This document shows positions 54,187 through 63,500 of a DNA stretch of 64,000 nucleotides, piece after piece. The notes under the pieces were generated by a model that was not told the DNA's origin, searched no databases, and saw nothing but the letters and a program-made list of their open reading frames with translations. Every line of letters starts with the position of its first letter. Within the stretch, counting starts at the first letter, position 1. The stretch lies in assembly GCA_050250395.1 (NCBI GenBank), contig JBFWOQ010000014.1, forward strand, positions 1 through 64,000, written 5' to 3'. The translations under genes and the position numbers were made by a program. The DNA is from JAGPUQ01 sp050250395 (lineage in GTDB: Bacteria; Pseudomonadota; Gammaproteobacteria; Pseudomonadales; Porticoccaceae).

Positions 54187-54797
54187 GCCAGCACCTCTTC
54201 GAATTTCTTCACCGCCGGCACGGTCATCAACACATGATCGAAGCCAATGAGGCGAACCGGGTCAACCGCGCCAACATCGCTTACGTCCACCGTGTGCAGA
54301 TTACGCGCTGACAGCGACAGGTTTTCGTTGGCGCTCTCCGTGACAATCAACACGTTGGCCAACCCGAGCGCCGCAAGCTTCTTGAGCAATTCCTTGGTTT
54401 TGGGCTGCTCGATGACAAAATCCTCGACCACCACCAGCCGCTGCTGGCGCGCCAGCTCCGAAAGGATGGACTGCAGAGCGGCACGGTACATCTTGCGATT
54501 GATCTTCTGGCTGTGATCCTGGGGCCGGGCAGCAAAGGTTACGCCACCCGAACGCCACAACGGGCTACGAATGGTCCCAGCGCGCGCGCGGCCGGTGCCC
54601 TTCTGACGCCAAGGCTTCTTGCCACCGCCAGACACATCGGATCGGCTTTTTTGCGCCCGCGCACCCTGACGAGCGCCCGCCAGGAATGCGGTAACCGCTT
54701 GATGCACGAGATCTTCGTTGAACACCCGGCCGAACGTCGCATCCGACACCGTAACGGTGCCGGCATTGCCGGCGGGACTCGCGATAGTCAGCTCCAT
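54183..54797 (-). CDS. rplD: 50S ribosomal protein L4
   Basis: A 204-residue protein with a tunnel loop: the conserved GGGKKPWRQKGTGRARAGTI, then SPLWRSGGVTFAARPQDHSQ. In E. coli L4 represses its own S10 operon at transcription and translation levels. One base separates it from rplC, so its ribosome-binding site is inside rplC. Confidence 0.97.
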   Translation of the reverse strand: MELTIASPAGNAGTVTVSDATFGRVFNEDLVHQAVTAFLAGARQGARAQKSRSDVSGGGKKPWRQKGTGRARAGTIRSPLWRSGGVTFAARPQDHSQKINRKMYRAALQSILSELARQQRLVVVEDFVIEQPKTKELLKKLAALGLANVLIVTESANENLSLSARNLHTVDVSDVGAVDPVRLIGFDHVLMTVPAVKKFEEVLA

Positions 54798-54798
54798 C

Positions 54799-55452
54799 CT
54801 ACTGGACTCCTCTGGACTTGATCGCTGGGCGCACGACAAGGTCGCCCCCGTTTGCCCCCGGAATGGCGCCCTTGACCATCAACAGGCCCTGGGCGACATC
54901 GACGCGCACAATTTCAATATTCTGGACAGTGACGCGCTCGGCACCCAGGTGCCCGGCCATTTTCTTGCCCTTGAACACACGCCCGGGGCTTTGGTTTTGC
55001 CCGATGGAGCCAGGCGCGCGGTGGGACAGCGAGTTGCCATGGGTGGCATCCTGCATGCTGAAATGCCAGCGCTTGATGACGCCCGCGAAGCCCTTCCCCT
55101 TGGAAGTGCCGCTCACATCAACCCGCTGGCCTGCCTGAAACCGGTCGAGCTCGATCACCCGGCCCGGCTCCAGGCCGTCGAGTTCAGACTCTGACTCCAA
55201 GCGAAACTCCCACATCCCTCGCCCGGCTTCGGTGCCAGCCTTTGCGAAATGGCCTGCCTGGGGCTTAGCAACTCGCGCCGGCTTGCGCGCGCCACAGGTC
55301 ACCTGTACGGCGCAGTATCCGTCGGATGCGCCAGTCTTGATCTGGGTGATGCGGTTCGGCGCCACCTCTATCACCGTGACCGGAATAGAAGCACCGCTTT
55401 CCGAAAAGATGCGTGTCATGCCGCACTTACGGCCGACGACTCCAATAGTCAT
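54799..55452 (-). CDS. rplC: 50S ribosomal protein L3
   Basis: A 217-residue assembly protein: MTIGVVGRKCGMTRIFSESG, the W-finger region VIKRWHFSMQDATHGNSLSH and GSIGQNQSPGRVFKGKKMAG. The glutamine methylated by PrmB in other bacteria lies in this last stretch. CTGGAG lies 9 nt upstream of the ATG; a structured 94-nt spacer separates it from rpsJ. Confidence 0.98.
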   Translation of the reverse strand: MTIGVVGRKCGMTRIFSESGASIPVTVIEVAPNRITQIKTGASDGYCAVQVTCGARKPARVAKPQAGHFAKAGTEAGRGMWEFRLESESELDGLEPGRVIELDRFQAGQRVDVSGTSKGKGFAGVIKRWHFSMQDATHGNSLSHRAPGSIGQNQSPGRVFKGKKMAGHLGAERVTVQNIEIVRVDVAQGLLMVKGAIPGANGGDLVVRPAIKSRGVQ

Positions 55453-55484
55453 TGTTATAACTCCAGTGCATGGGGCTATCACCC

Positions 55485-55532
55485 GCTACGGCCGCCCATC
55501 GCAGAGCGTCACACGGTCGGCCGTAGCCGACC
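55485..55532 (-). promoter_or_regulatory. Two mutually exclusive RNA stems between rpsJ and rplC
   Basis: In the transcript, stem A is GGUCGGC-UACG-GCCGACC (55532-55515), a 7-bp hairpin closed by a stable cUACGg tetraloop. Stem B pairs 55527-55518 with 55494-55485 over 10 perfect bp. B uses bases from the loop and both arms of A, so only one can form. This is the layout of an attenuator or translational switch, about 33 nt before the rplC start. The function is inferred only. Confidence 0.6.
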
Positions 55533-55546
55533 AGGCTTCAACGTGT

Positions 55547-55858
55547 TTAGTCCAAACTGATCTGTACTTCCACTCCTGCCGCCAGATCCAGCTTCATGAG
55601 CGCATCGACGGTCTTCTCGCTGGGCTCGACAATGTCAAGCAGGCGCTTGTGAGTGCGAATTTCATACTGGTCCCGCGCATCCTTGTTGGCATGCGGGGAG
55701 GTCAATATCGTGAACCGTTCGTTGCGCGTCGGCAGCGGAATCGGACCGCGAATCTGCGCGCCTGTGCGTTTCACGGTTTCGACGATCTCCCGCGTCGAGG
55801 CATCGATCAGGCGATGATCGAACGCCTTGAGGCGAATTCGGATACGTTGGCCCTGCAT
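55547..55858 (-). CDS. rpsJ: 30S ribosomal protein S10 (NusE)
   Basis: A 103-residue head protein that also serves as NusE in antitermination: QRIRIRLKAFDHRLIDASTR, then GPIPLPTRNERFTILTSPHA and KRLLDIVEPSEKTVDALMKL. First gene of the S10 operon, with its own promoter about 60 nt upstream. Confidence 0.98.
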   Translation of the reverse strand: MQGQRIRIRLKAFDHRLIDASTREIVETVKRTGAQIRGPIPLPTRNERFTILTSPHANKDARDQYEIRTHKRLLDIVEPSEKTVDALMKLDLAAGVEVQISLD

Positions 55859-55920
55859 CGACTAAAATCTCCGGCTGGGCGCGGGCCGGACATCCCGGAA
55901 CCCTGCGAAAAAGAGGCGGC

Positions 55921-55949
55921 ATTCTATGTTTGGCGCCTGACCCTGTCAA
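55921..55949 (-). promoter_or_regulatory. Sigma-70 promoter of the S10 operon
   Basis: Minus strand: -35 TTGACA (55949-55944), 17-nt spacer, -10 TAGAAT (55926-55921), followed by a GC-rich discriminator. Predicted start near 55914, giving a leader of roughly 55 nt before the rpsJ ATG. The -35 overlaps the end of the hairpin that follows tuf. Confidence 0.85.
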
Positions 55950-55981
55950 CTAAAACCCGTTCATTTACGGGTTTTAGTTGC
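55946..55981 (-). terminator. Hairpin after tuf, probable terminator
   Basis: A 13-14 bp perfect stem (arms 55947-55959 and 55968-55980, extendable by one A-T pair inward) with a 6-8 nt loop lies 44 nt after the tuf stop. The descending arm in RNA is CGGGUUUUAGUUG, U-rich but without a long free U-tract. It likely ends or attenuates str-operon transcription. Confidence 0.7.
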
Positions 55982-56024
55982 AGGTGGCAGCAATTCCGGC
56001 CTGCGCCGGGGACCTTTCCCGGAC

Positions 56025-57218
56025 TTACTTGAGGATTTTGGCGACCACGCCCGCACCCACCGTGCGGCCACCTTCGCGGATGGCAAAGCGCAAGCCCTCT
56101 TCCATCGCGATCGGCGCGATCAGCGTCACGCTCATCTGGATGTTGTCCCCCGGCATCACCATCTCGACGCCTTCCGGCAGCTCACAGGCCCCCGTCACGT
56201 CCGTGGTCCGGAAGTAAAACTGCGGTCGGTAGCCCTTGAAGAACGGCGTGTGGCGGCCTCCTTCGTCTTTCGATAGCACATACACTTCGGCCTCAAACGC
56301 GGTGTGCGGCTGGATGCTGCCGGGCTTGGCCAGCACCTGGCCCCGCTCCACGTCGTCGCGCTTGGTGCCCCGCAGCAGCACGCCGATGTTCTCCCCGGCA
56401 CGCCCCTCGTCCAGCAGCTTGCGGAACATCTCGACGCCCGTGCACACCGTCTTGGTGGTGTCCCGGATGCCGATGATTTCCAACTCCTCTCCCACCTTCA
56501 CAATCCCGCGCTCCACCCGGCCGGTCACCACCGTGCCGCGACCGGAGATCGAGAATACGTCTTCGATCGGCATCAGGAAGGCGCCGTCGATCGCCCGCTC
56601 CGGCTCCGGAATGTAACTGTCCAGGGTCTCCACCAGCTTCTTCACCGCCGTGGTGCCCATCCCGTTGTCGTCCCGGCCTTCCAGCGCCATCAGCGCCGAG
56701 CCGGTGATGATCGGGGTGTCGTCGCCCGGAAAGTCGTATTTGTCCAGCAGCTCGCGCACTTCCATTTCGACCAGCTCGAGCAGCTCGGCGTCGTCCACCA
56801 TGTCGGCTTTGTTCAGAAACACCACGATGTAGGGTACGCCCACCTGACGCGACAGCAGAATGTGTTCCCGCGTCTGCGGCATCGGGCCATCGGCCGCCGA
56901 ACACACCAGGATCGCGCCGTCCATCTGCGCCGCCCCGGTGATCATGTTCTTCACATAGTCCGCGTGACCCGGGCAGTCCACGTGCGCGTAGTGCCGCTCC
57001 GCCGACTCGTATTCCACGTGCGCCGTCGCGATCGTGATCCCCCGCTCCCGCTCTTCCGGCGCGTTGTCAATCCCGTCAAACGGCACCGCCGTCCCACCCC
57101 AGATCTCCGCACATACCCGCGTCAACGCCGCCGTCAGCGTCGTCTTGCCATGGTCTACGTGGCCTATCGTCCCAACGTTTACGTGCGGCTTGCTCCGCTG
57201 AAATTTTTCCTTTCCCAC
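56025..57218 (-). CDS. tuf: Elongation factor Tu
   Basis: A 397-residue GTPase delivering aminoacyl-tRNA. GTP motifs are GHVDHGKT (19-26), DCPGH (82-86) and NKAD (137-140); domains 2 and 3 are complete. The start is GTG with GGAG six bases upstream, as in E. coli tufA. Codon choice is odd for so abundant a protein: Thr is mainly ACG, Ala GCG, Arg CGG and Gly GGG in the first third, unlike the adjacent fusA. A second tuf copy elsewhere (near secE) would be usual but is not in the window. Confidence 0.98.
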   Translation of the reverse strand: MGKEKFQRSKPHVNVGTIGHVDHGKTTLTAALTRVCAEIWGGTAVPFDGIDNAPEERERGITIATAHVEYESAERHYAHVDCPGHADYVKNMITGAAQMDGAILVCSAADGPMPQTREHILLSRQVGVPYIVVFLNKADMVDDAELLELVEMEVRELLDKYDFPGDDTPIITGSALMALEGRDDNGMGTTAVKKLVETLDSYIPEPERAIDGAFLMPIEDVFSISGRGTVVTGRVERGIVKVGEELEIIGIRDTTKTVCTGVEMFRKLLDEGRAGENIGVLLRGTKRDDVERGQVLAKPGSIQPHTAFEAEVYVLSKDEGGRHTPFFKGYRPQFYFRTTDVTGACELPEGVEMVMPGDNIQMSVTLIAPIAMEEGLRFAIREGGRTVGAGVVAKILK

Positions 57219-57262
57219 GAGTGGCTCCTCTGTGTCTGATGCTTAAATTTACGATCGGTCAG

Positions 57263-59362
57263 TTATGTCCGCTTGGCAATAACTTCGGCAGCTACGTTGC
57301 TGGGTGCTTCGGCGTACTTCAGAAACTCCATGGTAAAAGTCGCACGGCCCTGGGTCGCGGACCGCAGAGAAGTGGCGTAGCCAAACATTTCGGCGAGCGG
57401 CACCTCGCACCGGACCACCTTGCCCGAAACACTCTCTTCCATTCCCTGGATCAATCCGCGTCGACGATTGAGATCACCGACCACATCGCCCATGTTTTCC
57501 TCGGGCGTGACCACCTCGACGCTCATTATCGGCTCAAGCAGCACGGCGCCTCCCTTCTTGGACAATTCCTTGGTGGCCATCGACGCTGCGATCTTGAACG
57601 CCATCTCGCTGGAATCGACATCGTGATAAGAGCCGTCGAACAGGGTGGCCTTGAGGCCCAGTAGCGGGTAACCGGCCAGCACTCCGTTCTGCATCTGCTC
57701 GCCGATACCTTTTTCTACCGCCGGAACATACTCCTTGGGAACCACACCGCCGACGATGCCATTGATGAACTCGAGCCCTTCGGCACCTTCTTCGCGGGGC
57801 TCGAAGCGAACCCAGATATGCCCGTATTGACCACGCCCACCACTTTGGCGAATGAACTTGCCTTCGATTTCGCAGGTATTGCGGATCGCTTCCCGATAGG
57901 CGACCTGGGGCTTGCCGATATTGGCCTCAACGCTGAATTCGCGCCGCATGCGGTCGACGATGATATCGAGGTGCAACTCGCCCATGCCGGAAATGATGGT
58001 CTGCCCGGTTTCTTCGTCGGTCTTGACCCGGAAGGAAGGGTCCTCCTGCGCGAGTTTGCCGAGCGCCACGCCCATTTTTTCCTGGTCGGCCTTGGATTTT
58101 GGCTCTACCGCCACCGAAATCACGGGTTCCGGAAAATCCATCCGCTCCAGGGTAATTTTGTGATTGAGATCGCACAGGGTCTCGCCGGTGGAAACATCCT
58201 TGAGCCCAATCGCGGCCGCGATGTCACCGGCGCGCACTTCCTTGATCTCCTCGCGCTGGTTGGCGTGCATTTGCACCATTCGGCCAATGCGCTCCTTCTT
58301 GCCGGTGATGGGATTGAAGACCGCATCACCCGAGTTGAGCACGCCGGAGTAAACCCGGATGAACGTCAGCGCGCCCACAAAGGGGTCGGTCGCAATCTTG
58401 AACGCAAGGGCCGCAAACGGCGCCTCGTCGGAGGCAATCCGCTCTTCGACGGTTTCGTCGTCGTCCAGCGTGCCTTCGATGGCCTTGACCTCGGTGGGCG
58501 AGGGGAGGTATTCGACGACGCCATCGAGAACCGCCTGCACCCCTTTGTTCTTGAAGGCAGACCCGCAGAAGATCGGCACAATTTCATTGGCCAGCGTGCG
58601 CGCGCGAATGCCCTGCTTGATCTCTTGCTCGGTCAACTCCTCGCCTTCCAGGTACTTGTCCATGAACGCGTCACTGGCTTCAGCGGCCGCCTCGATAAGC
58701 CCGTCGCGCAGCCTCAGGCATTCGTCCATCAGATCGGCAGGGACTTCGGTATACTCAAAGGTCATTCCCTGATCGGCTTCGTTCCAGGTGATTGCTTTCA
58801 TTTTCACCAGATCTACGACGCCGCGAAACAGCTCTTCCGAACCTATGGCCAATTGCAGCGGCACCGGGGTAGCTCCCAGTCGTTCCTTGAGCTGCCCTAC
58901 CACGCGCAAGAAATCCGCGCCGGCGCGATCCATCTTGTTGACGAATACCAGTCGCGGCACCTGATACTTGTTGGCCTGGCGCCACACCGTTTCGGTTTGC
59001 GGCTGCACGCCCGACGAACCGCAAAGAACAACGACGGCGCCATCGAGAACCCGCAGCGACCGCTCCACCTCAATCGTGAAGTCCACGTGACCGGGAGTGT
59101 CGATAATGTTGATGCGGTGCTCATCGAACTGCTTTTGCATTCCGCGCCAGAAACAGGTGGTAGCCGCGGACGTGATCGTGATGCCCCGCTCCTGTTCCTG
59201 CTCCATCCAGTCCATGGTGGCGGCACCGTCATGCACTTCACCCATCTTGTGTGACAATCCGGTGTAGAAAAGCACCCGCTCGGTGGTGGTTGTCTTGCCG
59301 GCGTCCACGTGAGCAACGATCCCGATGTTGCGGTACCGTGCAATTGGTGTCTTACGTGCCAC
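57263..59362 (-). CDS. fusA: Elongation factor G
   Basis: A 699-residue translocase GTPase. G1 is AHVDAGKT (17-24), followed by DTPGHVDF and NKMDRAGAD; domain IV holds the tip segment near FIRQSGGRGQYGHIWV. The start is GTG at 59362, which yields the family MARKTPIARYRNIG; GGGGA lies 8 nt upstream. Five further in-frame codons upstream to a TTG are not conserved. Confidence 0.98.
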   Translation of the reverse strand: MARKTPIARYRNIGIVAHVDAGKTTTTERVLFYTGLSHKMGEVHDGAATMDWMEQEQERGITITSAATTCFWRGMQKQFDEHRINIIDTPGHVDFTIEVERSLRVLDGAVVVLCGSSGVQPQTETVWRQANKYQVPRLVFVNKMDRAGADFLRVVGQLKERLGATPVPLQLAIGSEELFRGVVDLVKMKAITWNEADQGMTFEYTEVPADLMDECLRLRDGLIEAAAEASDAFMDKYLEGEELTEQEIKQGIRARTLANEIVPIFCGSAFKNKGVQAVLDGVVEYLPSPTEVKAIEGTLDDDETVEERIASDEAPFAALAFKIATDPFVGALTFIRVYSGVLNSGDAVFNPITGKKERIGRMVQMHANQREEIKEVRAGDIAAAIGLKDVSTGETLCDLNHKITLERMDFPEPVISVAVEPKSKADQEKMGVALGKLAQEDPSFRVKTDEETGQTIISGMGELHLDIIVDRMRREFSVEANIGKPQVAYREAIRNTCEIEGKFIRQSGGRGQYGHIWVRFEPREEGAEGLEFINGIVGGVVPKEYVPAVEKGIGEQMQNGVLAGYPLLGLKATLFDGSYHDVDSSEMAFKIAASMATKELSKKGGAVLLEPIMSVEVVTPEENMGDVVGDLNRRRGLIQGMEESVSGKVVRCEVPLAEMFGYATSLRSATQGRATFTMEFLKYAEAPSNVAAEVIAKRT

Positions 59363-59397
59363 TATCGCTATCCCCAATGCTGCTATGCATAAACCGA

Positions 59398-59423
59398 GAA
59401 AGGCAGCCCGTTAGCCGCCTTTC
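59398..59423 (-). other. Stem-loop between rpsG and fusA
   Basis: A 10-bp stem (arms 59398-59407 and 59414-59423, one G-U pair in RNA) with a 6-nt loop sits in the 105-nt rpsG-fusA gap, about 35 nt before the fusA GTG. It may tune fusA translation or mRNA processing. Confidence 0.45.
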
Positions 59424-59467
59424 GATAAGTGCCTTGCCTCCAACGCGGACTCGCGCCCGCCCGGAAG

Positions 59468-59938
59468 TCAGAAGCGGTAGTGCGAAAACGCCTTGTTGGC
59501 TTCGGCCATCCGATGCACGTCTTCACGCTTCTTGACCGCGCTGCCGCGCCCCTGCGCCGCATCCGCGATTTCGCCGGCAAGACGCTGCGCCATTGATTTT
59601 TCGCTGCGGCCACGGGAGAAATCCACCAGCCAGCGCATGGCCAAGGCGGTGCGCCGCGATGCGCGGACCTCCACCGGAACCTGGTAAGTAGCACCACCAA
59701 CGCGGCGCGACTTCACCTCGACCATGGGCGCGATATTGTTGAGGGCCTCCTCGAAGGTCTCCACGGGGTTGCGCTTCAGGCGTTGCTCGACCAACTCGAG
59801 AGCGCCGTATACGATCCGCTCGGCGACCGCCTTCTTGCCGCTGATCATGACGTGATTGACGAATTTGGCGAGAGTTCCGTTCCCGTACTTGGGATCCGGG
59901 AGGACTTCGCGCTTGGCAATAACTCTTCTTCTGGGCAT
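59468..59938 (-). CDS. rpsG: 30S ribosomal protein S7
   Basis: A 156-residue primary 16S-binding head protein: MPRRRVIAKREVLPDPKYGN, NHVMISGKKAVAERIVYGAL and ALAMRWLVDFSRGRSEKSMA. In E. coli S7 represses the str operon via the rpsL-rpsG spacer; here that spacer is 67 nt. Confidence 0.98.
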   Translation of the reverse strand: MPRRRVIAKREVLPDPKYGNGTLAKFVNHVMISGKKAVAERIVYGALELVEQRLKRNPVETFEEALNNIAPMVEVKSRRVGGATYQVPVEVRASRRTALAMRWLVDFSRGRSEKSMAQRLAGEIADAAQGRGSAVKKREDVHRMAEANKAFSHYRF

Positions 59939-60005
59939 AAAACTCTCTCTTCAGGTTATCCGGCACTCAGGAGACCGGCCTTACTGGGCATGAAAACTGG
60001 CGCGA

Positions 60006-60380
60006 TCACTTTTTGGGGCGCTTGGCTCCATACTTTGATCGACGCTGACGCCGCGCGCTGACGCCGGACGTATCCAGGCTGCCGCGCACGGTATGGTAAC
60101 GAACGCCGGGAAGATCCTTGACTCGACCGCCACGGATGAGCACAACACTGTGCTCCTGCAGATTGTGGCCTTCGCCGCCGATGTAGGATGTCACCTCGTA
60201 ACCGCTGGTGAGGCGCACACGGCAAACTTTGCGCATCGCGGAGTTGGGCTTTTTGGGCGTGGTGGTATACACGCGCGTACAAACGCCGCGCCGCTGGGGG
60301 CAGCCCTGCAGGGCAGGCACGGTGCTCTTGGTGAGCTTGCGTTTTCTCGGCTTGCGAACCAGTTGGTTGACGGTTGCCAT
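60006..60380 (-). CDS. rpsL: 30S ribosomal protein S12
   Basis: A 124-residue decoding-centre protein starting MATVNQLVRKPRKRKLTKST with VYTTTPKKPNSAMRKVCRVR and GRVKDLPGVRYHTVRG. K43 and K88 are wild type, so no streptomycin-resistance substitution is present at these sites. First gene of the str operon. Longer upstream frame is leader, not protein. Confidence 0.98.
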   Translation of the reverse strand: MATVNQLVRKPRKRKLTKSTVPALQGCPQRRGVCTRVYTTTPKKPNSAMRKVCRVRLTSGYEVTSYIGGEGHNLQEHSVVLIRGGRVKDLPGVRYHTVRGSLDTSGVSARRQRRSKYGAKRPKK

Positions 60381-60486
60381 GAATCTCGTACTCCTGGAAT
60401 GAAATCCCGCCGCGGGACGCCCCTTGCGTTGGTTCTGCGGGGCGGCCATGGCAGGCGGTGCTGATAGCCCTCAGCGGGGACGCGGG

Positions 60487-60515
60487 ATTCTAAAGAGACA
60501 CCCCGGGACCGTCAA
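60487..60515 (-). promoter_or_regulatory. Sigma-70 promoter of the str operon
   Basis: Minus strand: -35 TTGACG (60515-60510), 17-nt spacer, -10 TAGAAT (60492-60487), then a GC-rich discriminator (CCCGCGTC). Predicted start near 60480, about 100 nt before the rpsL ATG. Layout closely matches the S10 promoter. Confidence 0.85.
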
Positions 60516-60558
60516 GGTTGAAAACATGTCAAACGCAACCCGGCGGGAGTTGGGCGAC

Positions 60559-63500
60559 TCAATACTCATCGTCGCCCGCGCTCAGCGCCTCGGTCAGAGC
60601 CGCCTCGACGTCGGTCGCGGATACGCCGGTCATCGTTTGCTCGACAGATTCTCGCGACTTGCGCCGCAGCGCGTGATAGGCCTGACCGGTGCCCGCTGGT
60701 ATCAGGCGGCCCACCACGACATTTTCCTTCAGGCCGCGCAGGTTATCGACCTTGCCGGTAACCGCCGCCTCCGTAAGCACCCGCGTTGTTTCCTGGAACG
60801 AAGCCGCGGAAATGAAACTCTCGGTTGCCAACGATGCCTTGGTAATACCCAGCAGCGAGCGCTCGTACTGCGCGGGCATTCTGTCGTTCTCGCGCAAGGC
60901 TTCGTTTGCTTCCTGTACCTGGGCGTATTCCAGTTGCTCGCCCGGAATGAAGTCGGAATCACCCGATTCGACGACCTCGACCTTGCGCAGCATCTGCCGC
61001 ACGATCACTTCGATGTGCTTGTCATTGATTCGCACACCCTGCAACCGGTAGACCTCCTGAATCTCGTTGACGATGTATTTCGCCAAGGCTTCGACACCCT
61101 TGAGCCGCAGGATGTCGTGGGGGCTCGATGGCCCCTCGGATATGACTTCGCCCCTGGCCACCTGCTCGCCTTCGTAGACATTGAGTTGACGCCATTTCTG
61201 GATCAGCTCCTCATGAGGCTCGCTACCGTCCGCAGGTGTAATGATGAGACGCCGCTTGCCTTTCGTTTCCTTGCCAAAGGTGATGGTGCCGGAAATCTCC
61301 GCAAGGATTTCGGGATCCTTGGGTTTGCGCGCCTCGAACAGATCGGCGACGCGCGGCAAACCACCGGTGATGTCCCTGGTCTTCAGGCCTTCCTGCGGTA
61401 TTCTCGCGATTACATCGCCAACACCGACCTGATCATTGTCATTGACCATGATGATGGCGTCGGACGGCAGCATGTAGTGCGCCGGCACGGTGGAGTTGGA
61501 AAAGCACAGCTCTTTGCCGTCGGCACCGAGCAGGGTAATCATGGGCTTCATGTCCTTACCCGCGGCCCGGCGCTCGTTGGGGTCGATTACCACGGTGCTG
61601 GTCTGGCCGGTGACCTCATCGGTCTGTCGGCGAATACTGAGGCCCTCTTCCATCCCGGAAAATGCCACCCGGCCCTCTACCTCGGTAATGATGGGGTGGG
61701 TATGGGGATCCCAGCTGGCGACCACCGTGCCCGGCTGTACCTTGGCGCCGTCGACGACGCGAATCACCGCGCCATAGGGCAACTTGTAGCGCTCGCGTTC
61801 ACGCCCGCTATCGTCCGCGATGGCCAGTTCGCCGGAACGCGACACCGCTACCAGATCGCCACTGCGGCGCTGCGCCACCTTGGCACCCACAAGACGGACG
61901 GTGCCGCCCGTCTTTACCTGGATACTGTCCGCCGCCGAAGCCCGGGATGCCGCACCGCCGATGTGGAAGGTGCGCATGGTGAGCTGAGTGCCCGGCTCGC
62001 CGATGGACTGGGCGGCAATCACACCGACGGCCTCACCGGGATTTATGCGGTGTCCACGCGCCAGATCGCGGCCATAACACTGGGCACAGATGCCGTAGCG
62101 GGTTTCACAGGTAATCGGCGAGCGCACCAGTATCTCATCGACGCCCGCCCGTTCGATCACGCCAACCAGCTTCTCGTCGATCAACGTATTCGCGGCAACC
62201 ACCAGTTCCTTGCCGCCGGCGGCATGAATATCATGGACAACCACGCGCCCGAGGATACGATCACCCAGGGTTTCAATGATGTCACCGCCCTCGATCACGG
62301 GCGCCATCAACAGACCCTGATCGGTACCGCAGTCGATTTCGGTCACCACCAGATCCTGGGCCACATCCACCAGACGGCGCGTCAGATAGCCCGAGTTGGC
62401 GGTTTTCAGCGCCGTATCCGCAAGGCCCTTGCGCGCGCCGTGCGTGGATATAAAGTACTGAAGGACGCTCAAGCCTTCCCGGAAGTTTGCCGTGATGGGG
62501 GTTTCAATGATGGAACCGTCCGGGCGCGCCATCAATCCGCGCATGCCGGCGAGCTGCCGAATCTGGGCCGGTGAACCCCGCGCTCCGGAGTCCGCCATGA
62601 CATAGACGGAGTTAAAGGAATTCTGCTGAACTTCCTTGCCTTCCTTGCTGACCACCGTCTCCTTCGAAATCACCTCCATCATCGCTTTTGCCACCAGGTC
62701 GTTAGCGCGCGACCAGATGTCGATAACCTTGTTGTACTTCTCCCCCTGCGTTACCAGACCGGAGGCGAACTGGGTCTCGATCTCCAGTACTTCGCGCTCT
62801 GCCTGCGAAACAATCTCGGCTTTCTCGTCGGGGATGACGAAGTCGTCGACGCCAATAGAAACGCCGGATCGCGTCGAAAAATCGAATCCCGTGTACATCA
62901 ACTGGTCGGCAAAGATGACGGTATCCTTGAGACCGAGCGTCCGGTAGCACTGGTTGATGATCCGGGAGATGGCCTTTTTGTTCATCTCCTGATTGACCAG
63001 GTCGTAGCTCAGGCCTCGCGGCACAATGCTCCATAGCAGGGCTCGGCCGACCGTGGTTTCCCGGAGCGAAATGCTCTCCGTGAAGCTGCCGTCTTCCTCG
63101 CGACGCGCCTCACTGATGCGCACCCTGACCCGCGCCTGCAGATGGACTCGGTCGGAATAAAACGCCCGCGAGACTTCCTGCAGGTCGGAAAACGCCATGC
63201 CCTCGCCCCGCGCGTTCACGCGCTCGCGCGTCATGTAATACAGACCCAGCACTACGTCCTGCGAGGGCACGATGATGGGCTCGCCGCTCGCGGGCGACAG
63301 GATATTGTTGGTCGACATCATGAGCGCGCGCGCTTCGAGCTGCGCTTCCAGCGTCAGCGGCACGTGGACCGCCATCTGATCACCGTCGAAGTCCGCGTTG
63401 TAGGCAGCGCACACCAGGGGATGCAACTGGATCGCCTTGCCCTCGATGAGGGTAGGCTCGAAGGCCTGAATGCCCAGACGGTGAAGGGTCGGCGCCCGGT

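Noticed and set aside
57818..59254. 478-codon open frame antisense to fusA
   Set aside because: Shadow of fusA codon bias.
60381..60449. N-terminal extension of rpsL to residue -23
   Set aside because: S12 begins at MATVNQLVRKPR in all bacteria I know; the extension lies in the 5' leader downstream of the predicted start site.
60424..62574. 716-codon open frame antisense to rpoC and the str promoter
   Set aside because: It runs across the str promoter and opposite conserved rpoC codons, with no recognisable domain.
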